A DNA stretch of 25,526 nucleotides from Candidatus Aminicenans sakinawicola JGI OTU-1 (GTDB lineage: Bacteria > Acidobacteriota > Aminicenantia > Aminicenantales > Aminicenantaceae), in assembly GCA_000493965.1 (NCBI GenBank), contig AWNV01000032.1:1-25526 (forward strand), read 5' to 3'. The notes under the pieces are model-generated. The model made no database searches. It saw nothing but the letters and a program-made list of their open reading frames with translations, and was not told the DNA's origin. The position numbers were made by a program, and so were the translations under genes. Of the stretch, positions 1 through 6,291 are shown one piece after another; position 1 is the stretch's first letter; every line of letters begins with the position of its first letter.

Positions 1-61
1 TAAAAAAGGAGGTTTAAATCATTTCCAGGTTCCTGAAAAATGGTATTTCTGTTTTCCGAAG

Positions 62-157
62 CTATAGGAAAACTACCTTCCAAGACCATAGGAAAAGTCC
101 TGTCCCTCACTATGGGAAATGTCCTGTCCACAACTATAGGAAAAGTCCTTGCCATTT
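62..157 (-). repeat. Four tandem 24-bp units encoding octapeptide repeats
   Basis: Units begin at 62, 86, 110 and 134 and share a core like CTATAGGAAAAGTCCTGTCC with a few differences each. The 24-bp period equals eight codons in the minus-strand peptide gene. Three units are translated; the one at 62-85 lies across and beyond the TAG stop. Confidence 0.8.
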
Positions 158-252
158 ACACCTGCTACTATCACATAACAGGCAAACACAGAAGAAGATG
201 TTATTGCAAAAACAAATAGGGATACAAAAAAAAGCACAAAAACCTTTTTCAT
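73..252 (-). CDS. Small secreted protein with octapeptide repeats
   Basis: A 59-residue protein of unknown function. The start at 252 is chosen because an AGGAGAGG-type ribosome binding site lies just upstream; an in-frame ATG at 315 has no such site. Residues 1-24 form a signal peptide: MKK, a Phe/Val/Leu-rich core, then VFA before Cys25. That site fits signal peptidase I; it is a poor lipobox because Phe is at -2. The mature part ends in three octapeptide repeats, GKDFSYSC (34-41), GQDISHSE (42-49) and GQDFSYGL (50-57), then Gly-Arg and a TAG stop. The stop falls inside a fourth repeat: the frame continues FSYS and on to a TGA at 19-21. The mature protein would be only about 35 residues. 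It could be a secreted peptide, a shortened repeat protein or decaying coding sequence. It resembles no family I can name. Confidence 0.6.
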   Translation of the reverse strand: MKKVFVLFFVSLFVFAITSSSVFACYVIVAGVNGKDFSYSCGQDISHSEGQDFSYGLGR

Positions 253-345
253 ATTTATACCTCTCCTTTTTTTATCTTTATTTTCATCTCCTGATGCGTT
301 AAATGTATATATCAAGAAAAAAGTGTCTCTCTATACAAATAATAT

Positions 346-1314
346 TTATTCTCTAGCTGCTTTCATAAAAGCTTCAATATTTTCAAGAGGAGTATTGACC
401 GGTATGTCACAACCGGAACTCAAAACGAAGTTTCTTGCACCTTTCATGCTTTCCTTTAAATATCTTGTAGCTCCAATTACTTCTTCAGGGTTAGATTGAA
501 AAAATACTTTAACAGGATCTAAATTACCTATCATTGCAATTTTTTCCGGTATTATCTTTCTTAATTCCTTAAAATCCAATACGCTGTCTAAGCTTAATCC
601 AACTGCACCCGAATCCAACATTGATTTTATGAGGTGATTTGTGTTTCCGCATAAATGCAGTATCACAGGATTATTATTAACATTTGAAATCAGCCTCTTC
701 AAAGGATAGAGAGAGAATTCTTTATATTGTTTTGGGGATAGGACAACCGCCATGGGGTCTAAAACCGCAATAACATCAGCTCCTGCATCAAAAAGAGCAT
801 TAGCATATTCGCTAATTATTTCGGCAGAGAACTCTGTAAACCTTAATACAAGGTCAGGGTTTAATTTAACATTCATAGCTATATTATAAGCTCCCATCAG
901 TTCCCCAGCCATAGTAAAAGGTCCGATCACATAGCCGCCTTTTATTATCGAAATATTTTTCGCAATCTTCTCCATTAATTCAATAAAAACTTTTAATCTG
1001 CCTGTAATTCCCCGCCAATTATTTTTCAGGTCTTGAAGATCATCCTTGCTCTTAAAAGAGTGTTCTACAACTGCAGGATATTCATTTTCAGGGAAATTTA
1101 TTTTCACTCCTAAAGCTTCAGCTTCCACAGTAAGATCCATCAGTGGGAAAATGCCATCCGGAGCAAATTTATCTATTAACATAGAAAGGGTTTTATATTG
1201 TACTTCGGAATCAGTAAGATTTTCTTTCAGGGTTGTTTTAGAGAGCTTAATTCCCGGTGCACCTAATAGAGGAATTATCAATTTATTCTCTCTAATAATA
1301 TTATTAATATTCAT
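346..1314 (-). CDS. MtaA/HemE-family protein (uroporphyrinogen decarboxylase-like methyltransferase)
   Basis: 322 residues of the URO-D superfamily (TIM barrel). It resembles the corrinoid methyltransferase branch (MtaA, MtbA, CmuA) more than true HemE. The zinc ligands expected of that branch are visible: His220 and Cys222 in HLCGN, and Cys302 in SSGCDIP. GPFTMAGELMG (131-141) and MIGNLDP (261-267) are also typical. Methyltransferases of this branch move a methyl group between a corrinoid protein and a thiol or other acceptor. No corrinoid protein or substrate-specific methyltransferase is in the window, so the substrate is unknown. The start at 1314 has an AAGGA site upstream. A 17-codon frame starting at 1354 overlaps this start, but its GGAGG is about 13 bases away, so translational coupling is only a possibility. 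The membrane-protein gene upstream may be co-transcribed. Confidence 0.8.
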   Translation of the reverse strand: MNINNIIRENKLIIPLLGAPGIKLSKTTLKENLTDSEVQYKTLSMLIDKFAPDGIFPLMDLTVEAEALGVKINFPENEYPAVVEHSFKSKDDLQDLKNNWRGITGRLKVFIELMEKIAKNISIIKGGYVIGPFTMAGELMGAYNIAMNVKLNPDLVLRFTEFSAEIISEYANALFDAGADVIAVLDPMAVVLSPKQYKEFSLYPLKRLISNVNNNPVILHLCGNTNHLIKSMLDSGAVGLSLDSVLDFKELRKIIPEKIAMIGNLDPVKVFFQSNPEEVIGATRYLKESMKGARNFVLSSGCDIPVNTPLENIEAFMKAARE

Positions 1315-1376
1315 AAATATTCCTTTTAAAAGCTATCCAGTATTCAGATAAAAACATCTTTTATGTATTACCTCCA

Positions 1377-1604
1377 CTATAAAAATCTTTTTGATTTAAT
1401 ATAAACCAAACAGCTCAAAGCAAACATAACCTTGGCTGCATAATATATCCAGAACAGCGTAGCTGAGGTATATATATGGGGAAGCAAAAAAAGGACTGCT
1501 ATAATTACGGCCAGAATAATCTTGCCTTTTTCTTCTGAGTTTAGAAATGCAAAAATAAAGGCAATAATAGCGATTAAATTAATAATAGCGATCATAGTTC
1601 CCAT
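1377..1604 (-). CDS. Small hydrophobic membrane protein
   Basis: 75 residues, almost entirely hydrophobic. I see a segment at about 3-21, a short charged turn (NSEEKGK, 22-28), a segment at 29-45 and a third at about 50-68, then a basic tail (KSKRF). This suggests two to three membrane helices with a positive cytoplasmic end. No family is recognised. The ribosome binding site is weak for either of the two nearby ATGs (1604 or 1595). It ends 62 bp before the MtaA-like gene on the same strand and may share its transcript. Confidence 0.5.
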   Translation of the reverse strand: MGTMIAIINLIAIIAFIFAFLNSEEKGKIILAVIIAVLFLLPHIYTSATLFWIYYAAKVMFALSCLVYIKSKRFL

Positions 1605-1717
1605 ATAGTTAAAAACTTTTAATTCTCCATTTTAAAAATAAGAGCCATCCATTTCTTATTGAATCCCGCAATATTTCTTTTTATACTCGATGTGCTTACT
1701 TCCATATTTTTTAGTAA

Positions 1718-1793
1718 TGGCAGCGCTACGGGGATTCGAACCCCGGTCTGATGGCTGAGAACCACCTGTCCTAGTCCCCTAGACGATAGCGCC
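1718..1793 (-). tRNA. tRNA-Glu (anticodon CUC)
   Basis: On the minus strand the 5' end is GGCGCTA, pairing with TAGCGCT (G1-U72 wobble). The D arm is GTCTAGGGGACTAGGAC, and the anticodon stem GGTGG/CCATC encloses TTCTCAG with anticodon CTC. The T arm is CGGGG-TTCGAAT-CCCCG. The discriminator is G, followed by an encoded CCA (1718-1720). The layout matches bacterial tRNA-Glu. Confidence 0.93.
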
Positions 1794-2031
1794 ATCGTAT
1801 TGTTTGATTATTGATTCTATTGCACTTAAACATTGAGAGTCAATAGCAACTTTAATGTTGTCAATTTTTACCCATTTGAAAATTGGATTTTTCTTATTCT
1901 TTTTCATCTCAACTTTTATCAATTTGTGATAAAGAAATAATAGCCAGTTTGTTTGTTTTTATTGAGAATTCACGACATCGAGGTATTTTAAAAGAAATTT
2001 ATTTTAACTTATCTCTTATTTATCAAATAAG
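1794..2031. other. AT-rich non-coding stretch between tRNA-Glu and a small ORF
   Basis: Apart from the tRNA promoter I see no convincing gene. A 42-codon minus frame (1907 to 1779) runs through the promoter and into the tRNA, so I regard it as spurious. No second attC site is visible here. Confidence 0.5.
1814..1843 (-). promoter_or_regulatory. Sigma-70-type promoter for tRNA-Glu
   Basis: TTGACT (1838-1843), an 18-bp spacer and TAGAAT (1814-1819), about 20 bp upstream of the tRNA 5' end. A start at about 1807 would leave a short leader to be trimmed. Confidence 0.5.
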
Positions 2032-2163
2032 CTATATTGCTCCCAATACGTCATCTAAGCTAAATCTATTTGAATGTCGTACATCTTTTTGTTTTTCCTT
2101 TGCCCATTTTCGTACATACCAAGGACCTAACTTTTTTCCGAAAATATTAGATAGAAATCCCAT
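2032..2163 (-). CDS. Small basic protein next to the attC site
   Basis: A 43-residue frame starting MGFLSNIFGKK and continuing with GPWYVRKWAKEKQKD, ending in TAG. An AGAGGT site stands five bases before the ATG. The protein is strongly basic with an amphipathic N-terminus. It begins about 50 bp past the attC boundary, where the gene of a following cassette or the original insertion-site flank would begin. No attC follows it. It may be a genuine small gene, the front end of a broken gene or chance. I do not recognise a family. Confidence 0.35.
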   Translation of the reverse strand: MGFLSNIFGKKLGPWYVRKWAKEKQKDVRHSNRFSLDDVLGAI

Positions 2164-2212
2164 ATCAACCTCTAAAAACTAACTGCAGGCACATCGCCTA
2201 TATATTTATGCA

Positions 2213-2275
2213 GCCCAACGGGCGGTTCAGTGATGAGGCTTCGCCGAGTCCGACTGAAAGCGCAATGTTATATGC
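2213..2275 (-). other. attC: Integron attC recombination site
   Basis: Read on the minus strand, this 63-bp site starts with GCATATAAC (R'' box, one mismatch to RYYYAAC) and ends with GTTGGGC (R' box, exact GTTRRRY). Between them, TTCAGT pairs with ACTGAA and GCG with CGC, with unpaired bases between, and GGC-GAA-GCC forms an inner hairpin. This is the imperfect folded arm expected of attC, and 63 bp lies within its known size range. The site begins 12 bp after the stop codon of the preceding gene. The complement of R'' (GTTATATGC) occurs at the other cassette end (3031-3039). Confidence 0.85.
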
Positions 2276-3038
2276 CTTTTCAAACTTCAGCTTGCAGGTG
2301 ATATGCAAAACTGAATAAATCTATCACCAAACTCCGAAACACGATTACCCAAAAGATGTAATCCCTGTCCGGAGATCATTGTACGAAAAATGGTTTTGTC
2401 TGTATTGATTAAGCCGTACTGATATAGATCACCAAAAGCTGACTCAATTACAGATAAACTTACTCCTGGAATAGCTACAGGGAAAAAATCGGAAAAACCT
2501 CCTACAATTTTGTCCTCTGGTATTCCTGAGTCAGATAAATATTGTTTGGGTTGTGACATAAACCGTAAAATTCTTATGTGTAAGGCTGACAAGGTGTTCA
2601 CGAGAGTTATAAAGTATTCTTTTTCTTCCTCTGAATAATCATCCCTCACAGCGGAATTAATCAAAATACCTCTGAATGAAGCAATTTTTTCGGGCTGGGG
2701 ATTTTCGGCAACACCTCGAAAGGATTTTTCAAATAAATATGCAAAATCATCCGTTTGAATATACGACTTATTAACACGATCTGAGAGTTCCATCAAATCA
2801 TCTGCAATTTGTTGGGCAAACTTTTCAAGTCTTTGAAATCTCGCTGAAGGTATATAGTCGCTAATAAGTGAAGCTATCTCGCCACAAAATGGCGCTGTAG
2901 CAAGAGTCGCCTTAAAAATATTCAATATAGCCTCTTTTGTTCTTGAGTCCATGGGGAGTTTTTTGAGCTTTTTCAAAACAATTGATTTTTCATTGTTCTG
3001 GTCTGGCATGAAATACCTCAAACTATTTTTGCATATAA
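2219..3038 (-). mobile_element. Integron gene cassette (about 820 bp), no integrase nearby
   Basis: In an inserted cassette the first bases, TTRRRY plus a few more, derive from its own attC R' box, and the 3' end is its attC. Here the minus-strand sequence G|TTATATGC at 3039-3031 is the exact 9-base complement of the R'' end GCATATAAC at 2275-2267. The attC R' box is G|TTGGGC at 2219-2213. Cutting after each G defines a cassette holding one gene. Circularising it would restore a 9-bp R''/R' pair. No integrase gene or second clear attC is visible, so this is an isolated cassette. Confidence 0.75.
2287..3009 (-). CDS. Cassette-borne hypothetical protein
   Basis: 240 residues from the ATG at 3009, preferred because GAGGT lies five bases upstream. 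An upstream ATG at 3078 would start outside the cassette and adds 23 unsupported residues. The protein is soluble-looking and mainly helical. It has a basic N-terminus (KLKKLPMDSRTKEAIL), then a small hydrophobic segment around ATLATAPFCGEIASLISDYIP (about 32-52) that could be a membrane-active helix or a buried core. A charged helical region follows (RFQRLEKFAQQIADDLMEL). The C-terminal half holds EEEKEYFITLVNTLSALHIRILRFM. I do not recognise a named family; bacterial proteins with a similar ASLISDYIP region are uncharacterised. It is the only gene of the integron cassette, read with the attC downstream. Confidence 0.7.
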   Translation of the reverse strand: MPDQNNEKSIVLKKLKKLPMDSRTKEAILNIFKATLATAPFCGEIASLISDYIPSARFQRLEKFAQQIADDLMELSDRVNKSYIQTDDFAYLFEKSFRGVAENPQPEKIASFRGILINSAVRDDYSEEEKEYFITLVNTLSALHIRILRFMSQPKQYLSDSGIPEDKIVGGFSDFFPVAIPGVSLSVIESAFGDLYQYGLINTDKTIFRTMISGQGLHLLGNRVSEFGDRFIQFCISPAS

Positions 3039-3043
3039 CATAT

Positions 3044-3049
3044 ATTATA
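3044..3049 (-). promoter_or_regulatory. Perfect TATAAT box just outside the cassette
   Basis: The minus strand carries TATAAT at 3049-3044, five bases before the cassette boundary. A start near 3037 would transcribe the cassette gene with a leader of about 28 nt. The -35 region is poor: TTGCAC lies only 14 bp away. The placement is like an integron cassette promoter in the host flank. Confidence 0.4.
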
Positions 3050-3365
3050 CAGCTGTTTTGCCTGTGCAAATACGGCATTTATCGCTTCCTTTTACAGTGA
3101 TTCTGGAGGTGTTTTTTCTTCTCCTCTCGCATATATATAATTTTCTCTTCATTTCGGTTGCATCTTAAAATATGGGCATGTTTTGCATATTTCATCTATT
3201 TTTTTTAGTTCTTCTCCTGATGATCATATTGGTATGCTTTCGCTTTCGTTTTTTTTATTAGGAAGTCATCCATATTAGCTTCTTAGGAGTATTGGCTAGA
3301 TGCTGTTATAGTTGCTTTAAACAGCTTTATGCTTAAATTACATATTGCCTTATAAAGTAATCTTA

Positions 3366-4178
3366 TCAATACTTAAAGTCAGCCATTTTTTTATTAATCT
3401 CTTGGCAAATTGGTTCAAAATGTTTTCTATTCGTTGTGAATAATAAACTATCATTTGGACATTCAACTGCTATAATTGAATCTGCACACCCCCAACAATT
3501 TTTACAATTTGCCATATTTTGAGGATATTGCAACGCTTTTTTCAAAGTCTCTCTCATTTTGATTTGTTCAGAGTCTAACTGTTGTAACAGAGAAAGCTTT
3601 TTATATATCTTTTGGAACTCTCCTTTATTCTGCTGGAAAAATTCAACTATTTTGCACTTTATTTCACTAGACTTAAAACGATGAGTTCGATTATCAAACT
3701 TTTCACCTTGAAGACTAGGAGATAACTTTGCATTATAACAATCTGTTCCATTAACCATATAATTAACATCATCATCAAAAAATTCCATCGAATGCTCTAT
3801 TAGCGGTCTTAAATAATGACGCAATATCTCCAAGTGTTCTTTACCTAAAGAATTTGAAATTTCATCTTCCTTTTCAAAGAAAAACTTTATAAGACTTGCT
3901 GTCATTCTGCTTATTCTTCTTTGTTGGAGGGAATGTAGTCTATTAATTCTTAAAAATACTTCACCAAAATGCTCAGCATCACTTAAAGCATCATTAAATA
4001 AAAAGACTAAGTCTTGAATAAGACTTCTCCGATATTCCATTTTTACATAAGTTGATGTACATAGTTCTTTAACTTGTGAAAGGATTTCCTTTAATCTTAT
4101 TGATTTTTCGGGTTCTGTTAAAAATCGGTCTATCTGAATCGTAGTGTCTAGAAATAAACAAGCGTCAGAGTCATCCAT
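3366..4178 (-). CDS. PIN-like nuclease with Cys cluster; third gene of operon
   Basis: 270 residues with the ends of a PIN fold. The N-terminus is LFLDTTIQID with Asp11, and Glu49 lies in KMEYRR. The C-terminus has CADSIIAVEC with Asp233 and LLFTTNRKHFEPI with Asn250. These match the usual order of acidic metal ligands and the (T/S)xN..HF ending. PIN proteins are mostly Mg2+-dependent ribonucleases, often toxins. This one is about twice the usual toxin length (about 130) because of a long helical insert (about 60-215). Just before Asp233 is CKNCWGC (Cys225, 228, 231), with Cys240 close by, a possible metal site. The ATG overlaps the end of the upstream gene by 8 bp, so translation is probably coupled. 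It is last in a three-gene operon. The PIN assignment is from motifs only. Confidence 0.6.
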   Translation of the reverse strand: MDDSDACLFLDTTIQIDRFLTEPEKSIRLKEILSQVKELCTSTYVKMEYRRSLIQDLVFLFNDALSDAEHFGEVFLRINRLHSLQQRRISRMTASLIKFFFEKEDEISNSLGKEHLEILRHYLRPLIEHSMEFFDDDVNYMVNGTDCYNAKLSPSLQGEKFDNRTHRFKSSEIKCKIVEFFQQNKGEFQKIYKKLSLLQQLDSEQIKMRETLKKALQYPQNMANCKNCWGCADSIIAVECPNDSLLFTTNRKHFEPICQEINKKMADFKY

Positions 4179-4770
4179 TCTCTTTGATTTCGATTATGTA
4201 ATTTTTCCAATTTCTTAAAGGAGCAAAAAGGTCAATATTGTTAGCTTTAAACAGTTTCAAGCATTCTCTAACTTGTTCTTTACTTATATTAACTTTTTTT
4301 ATTTTCTCTAAAACTAGTTTAAAAGATTTATATTGATTTTTATCATATTTTTGATAATGGGAGTTCTTTGCAGCCGTTATCAAATGCACTAAAACATCTT
4401 TAAAATTTTCATTTGTTTTTTCTCTTTTTTCCCAAAGTAGTTTAACTTTTTGCTCAAATAGGGAAAATGTAACTAAACAATCAATTTCGGAATCATAAAT
4501 TTCTATAACTTCTTCAATCAATTTAATTGCTTCATTAATAGTATCAGAAATTATTTTGTCAATAGGAACAACTTCTATTTCAGCTTCTCCTGTAGGCATT
4601 GGAATCCCATAAAAAACTTCAGTTTCTCCTACTACAGGAGTTGAATAAGGACTTGTAAACTTTGGTTCTTCGTATTCGTCTTTTTCTTCCGCCCAAGTTG
4701 CTCGTCTTAATAAATTATGCATATAATCACCCCGTCCATCATTGCCCTTCTTTGTATCAATAACACTCAT
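4171..4770 (-). CDS. Unknown protein, middle gene of PIN operon
   Basis: 199 residues, no family recognised. The N-terminal third is low in predicted structure and rich in Pro, Thr and Glu (EEPKFTSPYSTPVVGETEVF, then GIPMPTGEAEIEVVPIDKII). From about residue 72 it looks helical and charged, with EAIKLIEEVIEIYDSEIDCL and a Lys-rich C-terminal half. The start at 4770 has AGAGG upstream. A second start at 4722 (MHNLLRR) has GGGGTGA and is also credible. It begins 23 bp after the TIGR04255-like gene and overlaps the PIN gene by 8 bp. A disordered segment joined to a helical domain, coupled to a nuclease, would suit a partner or antitoxin, but that is inference from position. Confidence 0.6.
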   Translation of the reverse strand: MSVIDTKKGNDGRGDYMHNLLRRATWAEEKDEYEEPKFTSPYSTPVVGETEVFYGIPMPTGEAEIEVVPIDKIISDTINEAIKLIEEVIEIYDSEIDCLVTFSLFEQKVKLLWEKREKTNENFKDVLVHLITAAKNSHYQKYDKNQYKSFKLVLEKIKKVNISKEQVRECLKLFKANNIDLFAPLRNWKNYIIEIKENG

Positions 4771-4793
4771 AATAATATCCTCTCATATTTTTT

Positions 4794-5483
4794 TTACTTC
4801 TGGACAAACTTGATTAAATTATTTTCTAAAAATTTATAATTAGATTGAATGAATTTGTCAGAGAAGAAATCTAAAACATTTACTTTTTTGATAATAGCAA
4901 TATCAACATCAATACGCAATCCATATTTTGGGTGAAATTTCTCATTAATTTTTACATTTTTTGGTGATTCGAATCTTTCTATAGTTGAAAGCTTAATTCG
5001 ATATTGAAGACCTTTGTTCTCAATATAAATAGTAAAAGCTTTCTTTTTAGGTTCATCACCAAATAAGCCAAGCTTTTCTGGAACTATTTCAACAAATCGA
5101 CTTTTCTGGATAATTTTTTCCCCCTCATCAATGTTATTTAAAGGTAAATGATAGAAGAATCTATTACCTACTCGGCTAAATTCTTCAATTTGAATCTTTT
5201 CTAAAATAATCGGGGTAATTGATGCTGTCGCTTTTTTAAATTGGTTAAGATTATCTACTTCATTTTGAATAAATCGAATATTTTGGCTATTGAATAAGAA
5301 TTCCATATTTTTGCTTTTTTCTTTAAGAACAGTTAATTCAGTTGTAGTTCTTTCCCATTTCCATTCTGGAAATTTCTTACGAACTTCTAACAGTGCTGCA
5401 CCACAATTATCCAAATATAAAAAGCCATCATTATATCTTAATTCTAGAATTACCCTATTTAAATAAAAATTTCCAAATTCCAT
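4794..5483 (-). CDS. TIGR04255-like protein; first gene of PIN operon
   Basis: 229 residues. The plan resembles the sporadically distributed TIGR04255 family: an N-terminal strand LNRVILELRYNDGFL, a central segment ending in FSRVGNRFFYHLPL (compare the family's RiGlRYiN motif), and a beta-rich C-terminus with YGLRIDVDIAI. The similarity is partial and judged by eye, so the label is tentative. The function of TIGR04255 proteins is not established; their patchy distribution and small operons suggest accessory roles. The start at 5483 has AAGGGG six bases upstream. It leads an operon with the unknown protein and the PIN-like nuclease. Base composition is visibly AT-rich relative to the hydantoinase genes, consistent with an acquired block. 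Confidence 0.55.
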   Translation of the reverse strand: MEFGNFYLNRVILELRYNDGFLYLDNCGAALLEVRKKFPEWKWERTTTELTVLKEKSKNMEFLFNSQNIRFIQNEVDNLNQFKKATASITPIILEKIQIEEFSRVGNRFFYHLPLNNIDEGEKIIQKSRFVEIVPEKLGLFGDEPKKKAFTIYIENKGLQYRIKLSTIERFESPKNVKINEKFHPKYGLRIDVDIAIIKKVNVLDFFSDKFIQSNYKFLENNLIKFVQK

Positions 5484-5571
5484 TTTTTCCCCTTAGGAAA
5501 TTTATTGTTAATTTTGCCTCATTTAACGAATATTATAAAAAACTTATAGCACAAGAAAAATTTTAAATCAA

Positions 5572-5601
5572 ATCATTCAATTTACCTATCGGCTTTGTCA
5601 A
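5572..5601 (-). promoter_or_regulatory. Possible promoter of the PIN operon
   Basis: TTGACA (5596-5601), an 18-bp spacer and AATGAT (5572-5577), about 90 bp upstream of the first gene. The -35 is perfect and the -10 matches four of six. A TATAAT (5530-5535) closer to the gene lacks a convincing -35. Confidence 0.35.
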
Positions 5602-5671
5602 AGTTCTTAAGATTTAAAATAATAAGTTAACTTTTTGAGAATTCTCTTCTCCCTTTTTCGTTTTATCTAAT

Positions 5672-5749
5672 GAGGTGTTTCTTCAGACAAGCTGTCTTTT
5701 TCAATTTCGGGAAGCCAGGGCTTTAGGGGATTTGGCTGCTACTCACCTC
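5672..5749 (+). other. Inverted repeat followed by a T-run, possible structured RNA or terminator
   Basis: GAGGTG (5672-5677) pairs with CACCTC (5744-5749), and seven T follow at 5751-5757. Inside is a smaller hairpin, AGACA-AGC-TGTCT, and AGCC/GGCT pairings. The shape would suit a branched RNA on the plus strand ending in a T-run, or a terminator arriving from the left. The closing stem is only 6 bp. Confidence 0.3.
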
Positions 5750-5757
5750 TTTTTTTA

Positions 5758-6291
5758 CTATTTTTTCTCTTCTTCGTTTTTTGGATTAATAATTTTAATC
5801 GGGATTGAGCTCCGTCCTAAAAAAACATCGACAAGACCACGTCGAATAATTTCTTGACCAAAGAAAAAATCTGTATGACTCTTTGGTGCGTATACTCGTT
5901 TGAGGTGATCCTTGTCAAAGCTGTAATTTAATGATTTGGCCATTTCATAAAGAAGGTCAACACGCAATTCGTCGGATTTTTTCACACTAGAGTCAAGTTT
6001 TGCTTGGTAACTTGGGGCGTTAGATTCTTTAGGAAAATTTAAATAGTTCTTTAACAATAATTTCCATGCATCTACGATCTTCTGATTTTCATAAAATTCA
6101 ATATCAATTACATTTAGTGCTTCAACATGTTGTGGATTTAAGGGATTTGCTCGTGTTTCCATAAGTGTTCTAAATATTTTAATTTTTCTTGCTCTTTTTT
6201 CTCTTATATCTTCCATATATTTTTGAATTTGAACTGCTAAATAGGGAGCCAATAGTATGGCGATAATGACAAGCCCATCACTTATAGTCAT
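5758..6291 (-). CDS. DUF6680-like membrane-anchored protein
   Basis: 177 residues. The N-terminus MTISDGLVIIAILLAPYLAVQIQKY is one membrane helix (about 5-21), followed by a basic coiled segment (EDIREKRARKIKIFRTLMETRA). The order TISD-helix-Q(I/A)QK, then RTLMETRANPLNPQHVEALNVIDIEF and VVDAW-like KIVDAWKLLL, fits the uncharacterised DUF6680 family, recognised from memory. Most of the protein would be cytoplasmic. The start at 6291 has AGGAGG upstream, inside the last codons of the nuclease-like gene. The two genes share one base (TAATG), so translation is surely coupled. No function is known. Confidence 0.65.
   Translation of the reverse strand: MTISDGLVIIAILLAPYLAVQIQKYMEDIREKRARKIKIFRTLMETRANPLNPQHVEALNVIDIEFYENQKIVDAWKLLLKNYLNFPKESNAPSYQAKLDSSVKKSDELRVDLLYEMAKSLNYSFDKDHLKRVYAPKSHTDFFFGQEIIRRGLVDVFLGRSSIPIKIINPKNEEEKK

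Noticed and set aside
62..157. CRISPR-like array
   Set aside because: The repeats are contiguous 24-bp coding units with no spacers, and match an octapeptide repeat in frame.
1300..1354. A 17-codon upstream ORF overlapping the MtaA-like start
   Set aside because: The nearest GGAGG is about 13 bases from its ATG; nothing else supports translation.
1779..1907. A 42-residue minus-strand frame starting MKKNKKNPIFKWV
   Set aside because: It runs through the tRNA-Glu promoter and ends inside the tRNA, and it has only a weak ribosome binding site.
1883..2182. A 99-residue plus-strand frame
   Set aside because: Low-complexity Ser/Phe composition, no ribosome binding site, and it overlaps the better-supported small ORF on the minus strand.
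3302..3325. GCTGTT/AACAGC hairpin after the PIN gene as a terminator or second attC
   Set aside because: Only 6 bp, no T-run on the relevant strand, and no R/L boxes of attC.
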